Source: Microplitis mediator
Taxonomy: Eukaryota > Arthropoda > Insecta > Hymenoptera > Braconidae
Reading direction: 5' to 3'
Assembly (NCBI RefSeq): GCF_029852145.1
Contig: NC_079970.1
Coordinates: 3,844,001 to 3,908,000, forward strand
DNA: 64,000 nucleotides
Part shown: piece by piece, positions 25,401-39,300 of the stretch
How positions within the stretch are numbered: position 1 is the first letter of the stretch
Layout: each line of letters opens with the position of its first letter
The notes under the pieces: generated by a model
Told to the model about the DNA's origin: nothing
The model's input: the letters and a program-made list of their open reading frames with translations, nothing else
Database searches by the model: none
Made by a program: the position numbers and the translations under genes

Positions 25401-28027
25401 ATTTCCCCTGCAGTCTACATATTATACCTAACGAGAAAGGCTTGCCGCAGCTTCTCCTTGGAAGCTACACTGCTCTATTCCCTGGTCTATAGAACCAGCA
25501 GGTCGGCGGTAGTCGTTCCCAACAGAAGTAGTAGTAGTGTACTAATAGTATAGTAGTCATAGTGCAGGACAAGTTTAAGTGGGATTAGAAATTGCCGTCG
25601 ATATTAGCGACCGCAGCTGTGGACTGTAGCTAGTCTACTTCTGTCATCTAGTAGCACATGCGGTACTCTCTGCTGTACATGTATACATTATTCTGCAACA
25701 GCGATACACTAGTCAGGCCTCTTAAGTAGTACGAGTAGCTTTGTGGTCATACAGCCCGCCAGTAGTTGCACTTTTCGTCCGTTTATTTATTATCATCCTT
25801 ATGTCTTATGCATTACAACAACAACAGCGAGTGACGTGGTGCTTCTGCTTCTACTTCTACTTCTACTTGTACTTTTGCTGCTACTGTTATATTATAAATC
25901 CCAAAGAGCTTGGGGCCGGGAGGTAATAAGTGAAAAGACTCAACGAGATAAAGAGTCGTAGTCTATATAAATAAATAAATGAAAAGGCAAAAAACATTTT
26001 GTCATCTCGTAGTTGAGCCTGATTATCCGGCTGAGAAAAAATTATTAAAATAAATAAAAAAATATAGAGAGAGTAAAGTGTGCTTGGAGGAGGTACTTTC
26101 GATGTTGATATTAATGTAGGATCATCCGTGATCTCTTGAGACTCACGTCTCTTTATTTTTCCCCATCGAGTGATGTACAATCTAATAGTTCACTATCTAA
26201 TATCGCTAATGTTCTTTTCTCTTTTGCCATTAAAGTTGACTCTTTAGAGTGGTTTACCAGCATCAACGGCGGTAGCATAAGTAGCATCAGCTACAGAACA
26301 AGCTGTAGAAGTAGTATGACATTGAGTTTGGTAGGGTTGTGTGCTGCACGTACCGTCCCATCAAACTGCTTGCGGTGCACGAGAGAGATAAAATGGGAGT
26401 GAGGATGACGAGAACGGTAAGAGATGAAGGAAACTACGAGGGAGAAAAGCGTCTAGTGTTTAAAAATGCATGGACCACTCAACTCAAACCGGAAGCGCGC
26501 TCTCTCCCTCTCCGTCTATCTCTTTTTATCTTGCTTTTGCCCGTCTTTCCTATTCGCGATCCTCATACACTGCTGACCTCCCTCGAGGATCCAGGTCGTT
26601 GCGGGTTCCGTTCGACGTCCCTAATGACGACCCACGCGCGCGATACACTTATCCAAACGTTACACAACCAGAGGACTACGTCGACGACGAGCAATAAACC
26701 AGTAGTTGCTTTTCCTCTTGCTCTTACCCTTCAACCAGCAACGACCACTATTTCCAGATACAACAAATTGTGTTGGCTTTGAGTCTAAACTTAGGTGAGG
26801 AAAATTTACTGCCCGTGCTATATTTAAGCTAGTCATTTACCACTCTCGTCAAATCGATTATATTTCTTTTTTTCTATTCTTATTTTTTATCTACCCTAGG
26901 TAAATGTCCTGAACATATGTATTTTTATAACAACAATTTATACTTTGTGGTACTTTTAGTGGGGCTTTACATGTATGATGAGACATTAAAAATTGAGTAA
27001 GAAAAAATAACGGCAGGTTAAATAAATGTCATTAAAATGCTAGTGTATTGTTATCGGTCATTATTTCTAAATATATATATTTAGTGGGGGGTTAAAATGG
27101 TATATTTGTAGTGCGCTGGTATGTTTACTTGGACGATAGCTTACCTGATAAAGAATGTCCAGGGAAATAGGGTAGATCATGTGTTCAATGATGACCCGGA
27201 GTACAGTATTAGGTCCTCCTTGCGTTTCACCAGGACTCTGAATATTCTGTCCCTGAGCCACCTGCAGTGCCACTTGCGTGTTTGAGTTCTGTGAAAATAA
27301 AGTACAATGTTAATCACTACAAGAGAAATAAATAAACGGCATGTATTTTTATATATGTGTACATATATATATAGAAAATAAAAAAGAATTAACGTCACGC
27401 TATATATGAAATGGAAACAGTTGTACGCCCGGATGTGTTCTCAGATATATGATAATTTTTATTCATGAATATTTTATTAATAGTTTTTAGCAATTTACTA
27501 ATGGCCTAATAAATTTTAATCAACTTGAATCGTACGCGGGCACATTCACAAAAGACCAACACACACACAAATTATTTTACTTTATGTTACGACCAGAATA
27601 AAAAATAATATACTTTTGATGATGTACCGAATAGTTATATTATAAATACAAATGTCATCATGAACAACTAATGTAAACTATGGATAATGTCAATCTGTGA
27701 GTACCATATTATACATATATAAATGTAGGTATTTGTATATATGTTGTTTCTAACGTCAATAAATTATATCAATATTGTTACAGTGATAATTGCAAGCGCG
27801 AATATACACGCGAGCGTCAGGTGCGTCCACTGCTGGTTATGCCACCATTCTGTTCTATATATATTTATTTATAGGGTATATATGTATATGTTTGCTCTAG
27901 TAGTCTATTTATATACATATATAGCCCACTCACACTTTTATGGAAGTAGTTAACGAGATAGCTGGCTATTTTTTTCAATTTTACTTCTCCCTTATGACCT
28001 AACGCGTAAGGAGTATAGTTGAGCTTT

Positions 28028-28058
<31 letters not shown>

Positions 28059-31000
28059 GGGGTAGTTGTAGCTCGCTAGATAGGAATGTTTGTACGTAGG
28101 AAAGTAATTTCTTGTTCAGTCGTAACACTTTTACGACTTAGTCAGTGGACTCGAGCTCAGGTCACTGATGAAATTTAAAAAACTTTCTCGGCTATAAACT
28201 CAAAATTTTTAAATATTTTCTAATATTAATTGTTTTATGTAAATGTTAAAAAAATATTTCAGTCGATGGAATTTTTTATCGGTTCCTTTGGATTTACTTG
28301 CATATTTTATGGATTTGAATATAAAATAAATGAAAAAGCGGCCATGATAAAATATAAAATATTAAAATAAATTAACTAATTTGTATGTATATACATATCA
28401 ATGGAGCAAGTAAAATAGTATATGCATACAGAGCAAAAAATTAAATAATTTAGATTAAATTGAAAAATTATAAAATTTAAAAAGCCTGGAATATTTATGC
28501 AAACGAACCGGCGATTAAAAATTGAATTACCAATATATATATCCGTGCATATATATATATATAGTTGTAGGTATAAGGCGTGTGATATGACGAATGAAAA
28601 AAGGAACTCGCGTACGAGGTGATTTCATTTAGACTTTCTCAATTTATATTCTAATTTAGTTAACCCATCCCTTTTTTTTATTTGCATAATTTTTTCTTAC
28701 ATTTACAACCTGTACCATGTACACCATGTCCACATGACTTTTTAACTTTTACATGAGTATTAAATGCAAGCTCCGTATTATCACGAAGCAGCTTTGTCCG
28801 CGACAAGTAAAAAGCATTAACCACTCGTTTCGGCAACAAAACGTCAAAACTGTTGGCTTTTTGTCTCCTTTCACTGTAGTCTCCTTCACTGGCACATCGT
28901 TGGGACGCATAATATAAGCGAGTAGGTCGTTGCAACTGTTACAGTACTTTTGTATATATTATAGTGCACAGTGTATAGTAAATAGTATATATAACCGCGC
29001 AAGAAGAACCCTTTGGGCCCATATCGGGTTGCCAGAGAGAGTAACAAGTAACAGTCACCAGTAGTTTTCAGTCATCTACATTCCATAGAGCTTTTGATGG
29101 GCTGCTTCAGGCAATGCGATTGTTACATGCCAGTGTAGAGCCATTATACCACGCGATTTCCGCATGAAACAGCGAGCTTTTAACGGCTCCCTTGCCGCAC
29201 ACAAAATCCTTACATTTACTGTCTCTCCCTCTCTTACTCTCTCTCTATACCTTCTTACTTACTTTCACTCACTCATTCTTCTCATAACTTGTGCTTTATA
29301 TACCAGTAGTGCAGTAGATTGTAATAGTAAGGCTTCTTTTCCACGCATAATCCCCTTTTCATGGCAACACTCAGATTCGGCCCTCAACTATGCCGTATAA
29401 ACTTTCCGCTTCCGGCTACGTAAGTAGCTATTGTATGTTCATGACACTTGAAGTCTTCTTATTTTATGTTCATATTTTTTTATCTTACTTTCATACATTA
29501 AAGAAACGGCGATTGTGTATGCAAATAAAAATCTCCTTAAAGATTTTTTTGAAACTTTAAATTAACGTGGAAATAAATACCGGTAATTAAAATAAAATTG
29601 AGAGCCCCGCGAATTATTAATATTAAAATCCATATAATTATTAAAAATTTATGGATATAAAAAGCTCTGATTACTTGGTATAATGGCAGGAGGTTAAATG
29701 GGCTACTTTGTATTCTTCCATCTCGAGGATCGTTAATCGGGGAGTGCTTGGGTTAAAACTCTTGACGCTTCGTTGAGTACCGGATTTTATCGCTGAACGA
29801 ATACCGATAGTTATAAAAACCGTTTAAACTTTTTTTTACTGTACATTGGGTACAACATCACACCCCGCTCTATTATATTTCTCTTTACTATTTCCTATTT
29901 TTTTTTCCTCTTTCGTACTAAAAATTCAACTTACAGCTTAAGAACACCCATTAAGATAAAGTACGCAAACGAGCTCGCGGAATCGTTCGTTTACTGTCTT
30001 TGTGCACCGGCTAAGGGTAGAAGTTGTAAAAAGACGGGGTTAAATAAAACAATAAGATCAAACTATTTAATTGTTTTTCCTCGAGTTTCACTGGGTAAAA
30101 GTTTTTTTTATGAATCTTTGTAAATTATTTTTTTTAATGGGCTTTGATGAGAGAAGAAGAGCATAGATGCCGATATAGACATCAACATAACGAACAAGAA
30201 AATAATTTAGTGTATACATATATGAGCTGGCGAAAGCATAAATGGTACGTTATGGTAATGTTTGGTGTACTCTGATGGCATCGCTATTAATTTCTACTAC
30301 AAGCTATCAGGGGCTCCAAGTGGAAACAGCTTCACCCTTTGAAATAATAATTTCACTAGCCACAAGCATCCAAAAGTGGAGTACTCGGGTCAGTGATAAT
30401 ATATTAACGACGTAATAAATATTAATTCAACGTCGTCGACGTTGCCGTCGTTGGTAGTCGAGAGGGAAATAAATAAAAGTATCTAACAAATTCACATATA
30501 ATACTATGGTGTACTGCATAGTCCAGTTAGCCGTGAGCATTAAATTTATAAATTCAATAGGTTTTGTCTTTTGGTGATAAAATTTATGGGAGGAAAGAGC
30601 CTCAGCAATTGCATAAATTTATTTCCCGGCTAACGAGTAAGTGCCTTAGTGCTGACGAGTTTTCGTTATCGGATTAACACTTGGTCATCACCAACGAAAC
30701 TGTAACTTTTAGCTTTGCTTTCTACCAGTGCTAATCTCCATTAGTTTGTGACAACACAACCATTACAATTTAAATAAATAACTCTCTTTCTATTGGGAAA
30801 AGTTACGGTATTTAAATTTGGTTTTTTGGGCTTATAGGGACAATAAGTAATGAGTCGACGGGATCCACGTGATTTTAGAGTTTTAGGAACTGATGAAATG
30901 TTGAAAAGCAGCAGAACGACTCCAAGACAAGTAGATAGAAAGATAAAAAGTAGAGGTAAAAAAAAAGTTGTAAAAAAAAATAAAAAACAAGGAGGGTAAG

Positions 31001-33356
31001 GCGAAGAAGGAGCGAGAAAATAATATATGAGGCGTCTCGGGGAAACAATGCGCCGTCGTAGATCACCCAGGACACCCTCCATTAAAAATATTACGCCATC
31101 TTGGCGGTGTAACCACCCTCTTTACTCGGCAGTACTGGCACACTAGTAGTAGCAATAACAGTAGCAGTACCAGTACCAGTACCAGCTCCTTCACCTTTCC
31201 TTTTCACAACCCCTTGCCGCCACAACCCGACCACCAAGGCCTTTCCGTCTTTTATCTTCATCTCTGTCTCTCCCTCTCTGTCTCTCTCTTTCTCTTTTTC
31301 ACCCGTCGCCGCGACTAGACCGAATAACAATGTGCCATTGTTGGCTGTACATCCACCATCGGGGGTGTGAAATATGCAAGCCGTTAAGATCCGAGCTGGA
31401 AGCTGCAGAAGCAGAAGCAGAAGTAAAAGTAGAAGTAGAAGCAACAGCAGCCTGGCTCAGTTTTGGTCTCAGCCTCGCTCACTCACAAACTTGCTCGTTC
31501 GCGTGAAGAGAGAAAGCCAACGAAGATGCCCATTGTTGTGGATGAGGAAAAGGACTCTGAAGAAGCCTGAGTCTCTCTCATTTTATGTATCCAATAGTAT
31601 AAGTAATAGTTCAAGTGCCGAGGACGCTCCTGCTAGTGGTAGTAGGGCTACATTGTGACAGGAAGAAACGGGAAGAACAGCAGGACGTTGTGGATGAACG
31701 ATCATTGCGATAATAATTGCGGAAGTCGTCAGTCTTATTTTTCATTTATTTTTTTTACTTTTACTATTTTTTTACCTCGAAACTGTTGAAAAAAATAAAG
31801 CATTAATTTGCTACTACGCCACCGGTGGATTATTAGACAAACTTTTGGTTAATTATTTTTGTGGGAACAATGATAAATATATATATATGTATTAATATAA
31901 ATTAAATATTGTGAGCATTTATTATGCGCAATTATTTCATTTCGAGTACTTGTAACAATGGATACCTCATTGTTTTCTGTTTGCCAGCTCGAAAACTCTG
32001 ACTGTAACCGGATAGACTTAGCGGAGTAATGGCAATACAAAGGTATTAATTTTTTTTCTCTTAAATATATGAGAAGTATGAGGACTAAAATGGTTACAAC
32101 GACGATAGAAATAAAATACAATAAGTAAATTAGTTTAAAAGACAAGTTATGGATGTTCTTGTCCGCTTAGAATCCTGCTGAGACGTAGAATATATTAAAT
32201 AAAAATAATTTTATGGAGTGAAAACTAAATCTAACGTACACAGAGCAACTGCGGTGGCTTTGCTTACACCCCCTCTTAAAAGGGGGTTATAAAGCGAAAA
32301 GATTTGAAGAAGAAGAAGAAGTAGCAGCGACAGACAGACAGACGAGTAGCACGAGAAAAGTGGAGCAGAGAAGTAGAGTGGAGCAATAGCCCTCGAGCCT
32401 CTGGCGTTTTCTTCTTCTTCTTCTTCTTTTTGGAAAAACCCCCGCCTGCATTCGGGAATCGGAAAAACGTTTCAGTGAAGCTTCCACGTGAATTTCCCAG
32501 CAGATGAAATCCCACTGTCTTCCTTCCTTCCTCGTTCGTTCATTCGTTGATAACCTCAAGTTTGTAACGGCTCGATGATTACCATCATTTTTAAAACGCA
32601 ACATTTTATTGCCGTACACGATAATTATTAAACTTTATTTAGTTTCAATTTTTAAAATCCAGCTCAGAAAAAAACAACGTGTTTAATTCGCGTAATGACA
32701 CTAACTTGAAGAACAAAGAGTGGACATAAAACGTAGACAATAAAATAAAAAAAAAGTTTAACTCGTGTAATGAAATAAATTAATGATCACAAATAGTTTA
32801 AAAAAAAGTAAAAATAAAAAGTCTAGATACAAAGACAAGGTAAAGATTAAAGTAGTGGAATGACGACGAAGAAAGTAAAGTGTCTAATTTGTAGTGCTCA
32901 CACACAAAGTAAAGGCCAAAGTATAGAGTGAGCTCAAGTATAGAATGGAAGTCACCAAAGTGTCTTTATTAGAAGCCCTTTACTGGCTTTGGACAGCGTA
33001 ACTCTCTGTGTGTCCAGTGGCAAAGCTTACTTGTTACATACTTTCATTCCAACACGTCCACATGGTGCACTCGTATCGAGTCCTTTCTTGTCTTACCCGG
33101 CACTTTATTCTACGCAGGACGACTTTACTTTCGTTTATTTATTTATTAATTTTTTTTTCTATTCTCCAGTCGGCTTTGGTAAACTCACGTCAGGAGAAAA
33201 CATTATTCTCAATTAGCCGATTGTAAATTATATTAACGTAATTCCTTAATTGTCGAGACTAGACTCAAGACCAACCCAACCTACATCAGAGCCACCGCCC
33301 ACTATCACATTCTATCTATCGATGTGCTCTAACTATTTTAATACATTTACTGACCA

Positions 33357-33396
<40 letters not shown>

Positions 33397-36300
33397 ATTA
33401 ACAAGGACCGTAAGGACCATTGGGGCTCATTCATAAATTAACTATACGTTACGTTAACTATAATAGAGTTTACGCGGAGATTGTGTTAGATTGACGTGGG
33501 TCATCGCGTGGGACCTTAGAAACCACGGACGAGGTTCTATTACTTGGGAATATTCGATTTAGAAAATATTGTAGCGCATGCAGTTTTTTTTGTTCAAGTA
33601 ACTGGTAAAGTTAAATATATTTCGGGTAAAAGTGTCTTTGTGGTTAAGGCCATTCTCAGACAGAGCCTCGGCTTTTGAAAAATTTTCAATGACTCAACTT
33701 TCATAAGTGTGTCGAAATTTTATCAATTAATTAAAAAAAATTAGAGCATTAAGTGAAAAAAGGACAATTTCGCTGAGATAAATTTGAAAAAAATTACTTA
33801 TAGTTGATATCAAGTAGGGGTGTGCCGTCAACTGATCCCAACAATTTTATACCACAAGTGATCCCTACAAAGTGATCCCAACATCTGATCCCATCAACAA
33901 TTGATTTTTATCAACTAATTTACATAATTTAACTTTTTATATTTACAACAGTGAATTTTAATTACTTATGTCATAGTAATTAATTAATAATTAATTAATT
34001 TATGAATTTGTCTGTAGGATCCATTATCGTGTGATTACTTGTCAGAGATCAGTTGTCATGGAATCCAAGTAGAAATTAAACGAATTTGGAAAATAAATCT
34101 CAGTAAAATCTTCGTCATTTTATCATTAGAATTCTCAAGTTTTGTGGACTAAAATTTATTCAACAAATTTCGTTTAACTCCACGGAAAAAATTGTAGTTG
34201 CTACAACAGCAGCTGTAGTTGAGGTTACAAGTTGGAGTAAAGAAATGCCAACTCGTACTTGGAAAACCTCAACCATACGTGTAGCAACGTCAGTACTATT
34301 TATGTAGTATCCTTCACTCGCTACTACAACATCTTGGTTAGAAGAACCACATTCTTTTTCCGTTTCCTAATCGATAACAACTGTAAGTAATTTTTTAAAC
34401 ATACTATATCTCAGCGAAATTACGACCACGTTGTCCTCTTTTCAATCAAGATTGTAATTAATTAATAAAATTTTAATACTGTTGACAGTTGAGTCATTGG
34501 ATATTTTTAAAAAGCGAGGACACTGTCTACGAATGGCCTTAAAAGTTATTTAAAAAAATAAAAAAATAAAAAGTTTACGAAGTTAAAGAGGTAGTTTAGG
34601 TAATAGGTATGATTAAGATGTGTTTTTGTATTCAACTGACGTTTAATTTATTGACGATGGTGTTTGTAGCGAGACTACTGACCGCGTTGCTGTGGGCCTG
34701 GTCAGTCTTGAGCTCACGGTGATTACTGAATTGAACGTAGACAGCACGTCCTCTCAGTGCCGCACCACTTGATGCATAATAACCGACCATCGTCGTCGCC
34801 GCATTTTCGTCAGCCATTTCCAAAAACGCCTGTAACAAAAACAAACAAATTATTCAAATAATTTATCAAAAATTAGAGTTGCAGTTCTATACATTTTCAT
34901 AACTTTCTATAACCCACAACTATCAGAAATAATAATTATTGTAATTATTTTAATTTTGTTAAATTTAACAGCTTAGTAGACTTTATCATCGCTTAATTAA
35001 TCTGCATAATTTTCCAATTGCTACCAAGCACTCGTTTCCCTCACTCTCTTTCTCCTTTCTCACAGTCTCTTTCCACTAACTCGAACCAGAGTTTCCATTT
35101 CCGTCTTGACCTGCAGTCGTAACACAACGACCTAAATTGAATTTCGCTTGCTCTAGTCTCTGGTCCATATGCACCAGCACACATCCACATCTCCAGTGCA
35201 CTTATCAATAATCCAGAAAATAATTCAAGTAAATTTTTTTTTTGTCTCTTCTTTCATTAATTTTATATTACGAAAAATAAGGCGGGTATAGATAGTGGAG
35301 AAAAAAATAGAGGAGGTGATAATACACGACAGGAAAAATAAAAATTTTAATTACATAAAATAAAAATAAATGTTTTGCGATAATTATATAGAGGTTGAAG
35401 GACATGCATTAATCGGGAAATGGAGAATTGTCGGCCCGGGGTGGAAGCGACAACGCTGGCAGTTTGTACGACGAAATCGGGTTAAGCCAGTTGCGGCGAA
35501 ATCGCATCCGCTCCACGCCAGGTCACGAGACACACGACGACAGTAGAAGCTAGACACTCTACCCACTATTCTCTATAGTATTCTCTGTTCAGTGTATATA
35601 TATGTATATTCATTTTGTATGCTACTATAGAGTACAGATGAACAGAGAGGCGTTTCGTGAATAATGTCCCGGCTCGACGAATTGCTGGACAAACGCTGTT
35701 AACGTGTTTCCACCCTTAATGACGCATAGAGAAACTCAAATTGTGTTTACCCAACACCACGATCTTTAGTTACGTCTATACACAACAACGCTTTTGTTAA
35801 TTATAATATTATTAGTAATTACACGGTGGAAAATTTTAAGAAAAATTATCATCCTGAAGTTAACAGGCAATTATAAATTTTCGGATTTTTTTTTAACAGA
35901 TCAATTATGAAAAAATTAAAAAAATTAAAATATGCACATGTAGAAAATTTAAAAAGTTAGAAGTGCAATTTTTTGAAATATTTTTTTATTTTTTACAACT
36001 CGTTTGGACGAAATTCAAAAATTCGACGTCGGCTAACTACAGTATCATGAAAAATTATGATCCTGAAGATAGCAGACATTTAACAATTTTTGAATTTTTG
36101 TTTTTCAACAAATTAATTGCAAAAAAAATAAAATAAAAATATGCACATGTAGAAAATTTAAAAAACTACAGGTGCAATTTTTTAAAATATTTTTTTTTAT
36201 GGTTTATCGTCTAAAAAAAAATTAAAAAATTATTAGACGTCTGCTAACTTCAGTATCGTGAAAAATTATAATCCTGAAATTAGCAGACAATTAACAATTT

Positions 36301-39300
36301 TCGGATTTTTTTTTAACAGATCAATTATAAAAGAATAAAAAAAATAAAAATATGCACATGTAGAAAATTTACAAAGCTAGAGGTGCAATTTTTTAAAATA
36401 TTTTTTTTATTTAAATTTATCTTTTTAAAAAAAAGTAGAAAAAATCCATAAATTTTTAATGAAAAATTACAATCCCTATTAAAACATTTTAATTCACCGG
36501 TAAAAAAAAAAAAAAATTTGCTGACTATTACTGCTGATGATTCAACAATTGGTAAAAATTACACAAAGCTGATTATTCTCGTGTAATTATTGATTTAGTA
36601 CAGAGAAAGAGAGAAGAAAAATAGCCCGCGTAATTCAAATTTTTTATTTATTTGTTTTATGGTAAAAAAATAGGATGCAATACTTTTAGTGGACGTAAAA
36701 GATTCAAGGGGATTTTGAAGCACGCAAGATTCATAGCTGGTGGTCATACAGTATCAGCTTTGAAGGATCACTTGCAAGCTGGAATTTTTTAATATAATTC
36801 TTGGTCGTGTCATACATCTAGACTCACAACCCGACAATACATCCTACTCATTCATTTTTCAACAATTCTTCCGCAATGAATCAATAATCGCGTGGGAAAT
36901 TTATTTAAGCTCCTGCATATATGAATTCTCATGTACATTCCTCATCGATTATCGCCAATTTAAATTGTGCGTACGCGAATATAGATTTTAAATAAAGAAT
37001 TTTCCAATTATTAAAATTGAACCTTTTATTCCATTTTATAAACATTTTTCAACAAATATCGATTTGGCAGTTTACTGTTCACTTTAAAAACTGTTACTGC
37101 TTCCGAGCGAAAAATTCATGCTACGGCTTTGAATTTTATATCAAACAACATTGTTCCTCTCCCTCTCCCTCTCCCACTCTATCTATATATACAATTGTCT
37201 GGATGTTTAGAGTAAAAAAAAATGTAGAAATAATTCTAAGCCCGCAGGAGTAGCAGTTCATTGTGAATGCGTTGGCTTTTTTTCTCTGCACGGCTGGTTG
37301 CTCATTTGAACTGTACACACATTGTTGGTATCACAAGAGCTATCCAACCGGGTTGAAATAAAAAAAAAATTTTTTCCCTGAGGTGAGTGCCAAAATTCGT
37401 GAGAGATAGATAGCTAACCTACATGTACATCATATCAACAAGAATGGGATCAAGAAACCGTGAACAGTTCGAGAGTGTAAGAACTCATTAAATGATAACA
37501 AGAACATGAGAACTCGAATTGAAAAGAAGTAATTAAATATGACAAAAAAAATAACGGGAAAAAATTTATGTACGCAGAAAAAAGGGGACTAAAGGGCATA
37601 TGACTTAAAGTCAAGTGAGCTGACTCATTTGTGATTTAAGGTAACGTCTTTATACTCACATTCATTTAAGTGGGACCGAGCGCTAGTATAATATATAATT
37701 TACCTGCGTTGTATACGTCTGTATATATATATAGCAGGGGGATGCGAAACGCGTTTTTACCCAGCATTGGTGAAAGTACCTTTGAAGTCTGCTGGTTAAT
37801 GCGGGCTGGTCGTAGGCCGCCTCAAGGTGTATGATATATTATATATGCATGTGCATATATAATATAACATAATATAAAATATAAAGAAGGAGTTAAAGTA
37901 ACAAGTTGTTAAAGGAGCTGAGTTGCCGAGCAGAGGGAGCGGATAAAATGTTGAATCAACTGGAAATATTATGTCCACTTTTTAATGGCTTGCATGGAAT
38001 TATTTTCTTCATTTAGTGGATTAAAAAATAAATGTGAGGTCTTATAAATATTCTTGTACGTGCGCCGTTATTATACGAAGAAGCTTTAATTTGAGTGCAG
38101 TGAACTCACGTAGAGGAGCAGTAGCAGCAGCTTTTGCCACAGATACATCACAATAATATGACGTCTTTGCGAGGAGATAATCACTATTTATGGGGTTATA
38201 GGCTCGTTCGTTGGGGGTGTAATGCACCTGCGCACCGTCGTATGTAACCGTAATGGATGTGCGCAAAGGTGGCTTCGATTATTATTTATTAGGCTAGTAA
38301 AAATAGTAATAAAGAATGTGTAGCACAGATATTTGTGTGTGCGGTAATAACAGGAAGGTAAAAATGTGAGAATATATATATGTGTATTTATATAAATCGA
38401 TCGAGTCGGCTGCCGGATTGTTCGTCGATTGAAATCCAAGCGTGTGAGCCTATAATATCTCTCTGGTATTCAAACTCACTCCCTCTTCTGATTTTCTCTC
38501 GGTTCATTTACGTAAAATTTTCTCTCCTCTCCTTTCCTCTCCTTCCGCTACCACTTCCACCACCTTTGCCACCTACCCCTGTTCCACTGACTCATACCCA
38601 CCCTCTCTACTCACTCATATCTAACGGAACATGAGCTGTGAGATATAGAAGAGTATATCGTCAATCACCTTCTCTTTATCTAACCCCCATTCCCACCAGG
38701 GTGTTTCTCTTGTTCTACAACGCGGCTTCTACGTCTCTTTCCGCACATCTACTTTTGTGGTAAAATTAATACGCCAGAGAGAAAAGCGGATTAGTTGCTA
38801 GAGAATAGGTTCGTTTGGAAAACACCACCGAGATATTGTGCATACCGAAATTCTCGGGTGTTTATTATAGTTTTGCCGCTACTATAATATTATATATTTA
38901 CTGTATGTACGAGGCCTTTGTTTAAAAACATTTCACTCAATAACTGATTCATACTTATTATATCCACATGTATATTTATAAATTTTGTACGAATTGATCT
39001 AAATATGCATAAGTATACTCAAACTATCGCTTCAATATTTACATATTCCAATACTGCTGGTATGAAATAATTAATTTTGTTTTTTTTCTTATTGGTCGGT
39101 GATTTAATATGTTTTTTAAACAAACAAAGAGTTACTAAAAATATTAATGATAAAAAGGGAATGTCGAGGACGAGGGCGTATGTAATGAAAAGCCTCTTTT
39201 CACTGTTGAGTTTACCGGTAGTCGTTTCCACAACTTTTACGTGAACTCGATGCTGCTGAACAAAAATATTCCGAGTACACATTCAACATACATTCACATA

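Larger units (their letters stand above)
27289..34682 (-). other. heph intron between exons 3 and 4 (7.4 kb)
   Basis: No exon recognised. It contains (AT)n near 28030-28058, a 0.9-kb transposon-like element (33644-34542), a long (AAC)n at 33358-33395, purine/pyrimidine islands at 31000-31700 and 32290-32530 with (GAA)n and (TTC)n facing each other, and a GC-richer stretch at 28930-29420. Confidence 0.6.

Noticed and set aside
28678..28935. Minus-strand ORF of 85 codons with a Cys/Lys-rich end
   Set aside because: The Cys/Lys end arises from a short ACCATGT-type repeat. There is no signal peptide, no known cysteine framework and no splice evidence.
30741..31082. 113-codon minus-strand ORF on the heph strand
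   Set aside because: Low-complexity Phe/Leu/Ser content, no domain and no plausible splice phase into heph.
31091..31658. Overlapping ORFs on both strands (117 and 94 codons)
   Set aside because: Poly-Leu and Ser/Arg runs come from a CAG/GAA-rich microsatellite. No conserved segment.
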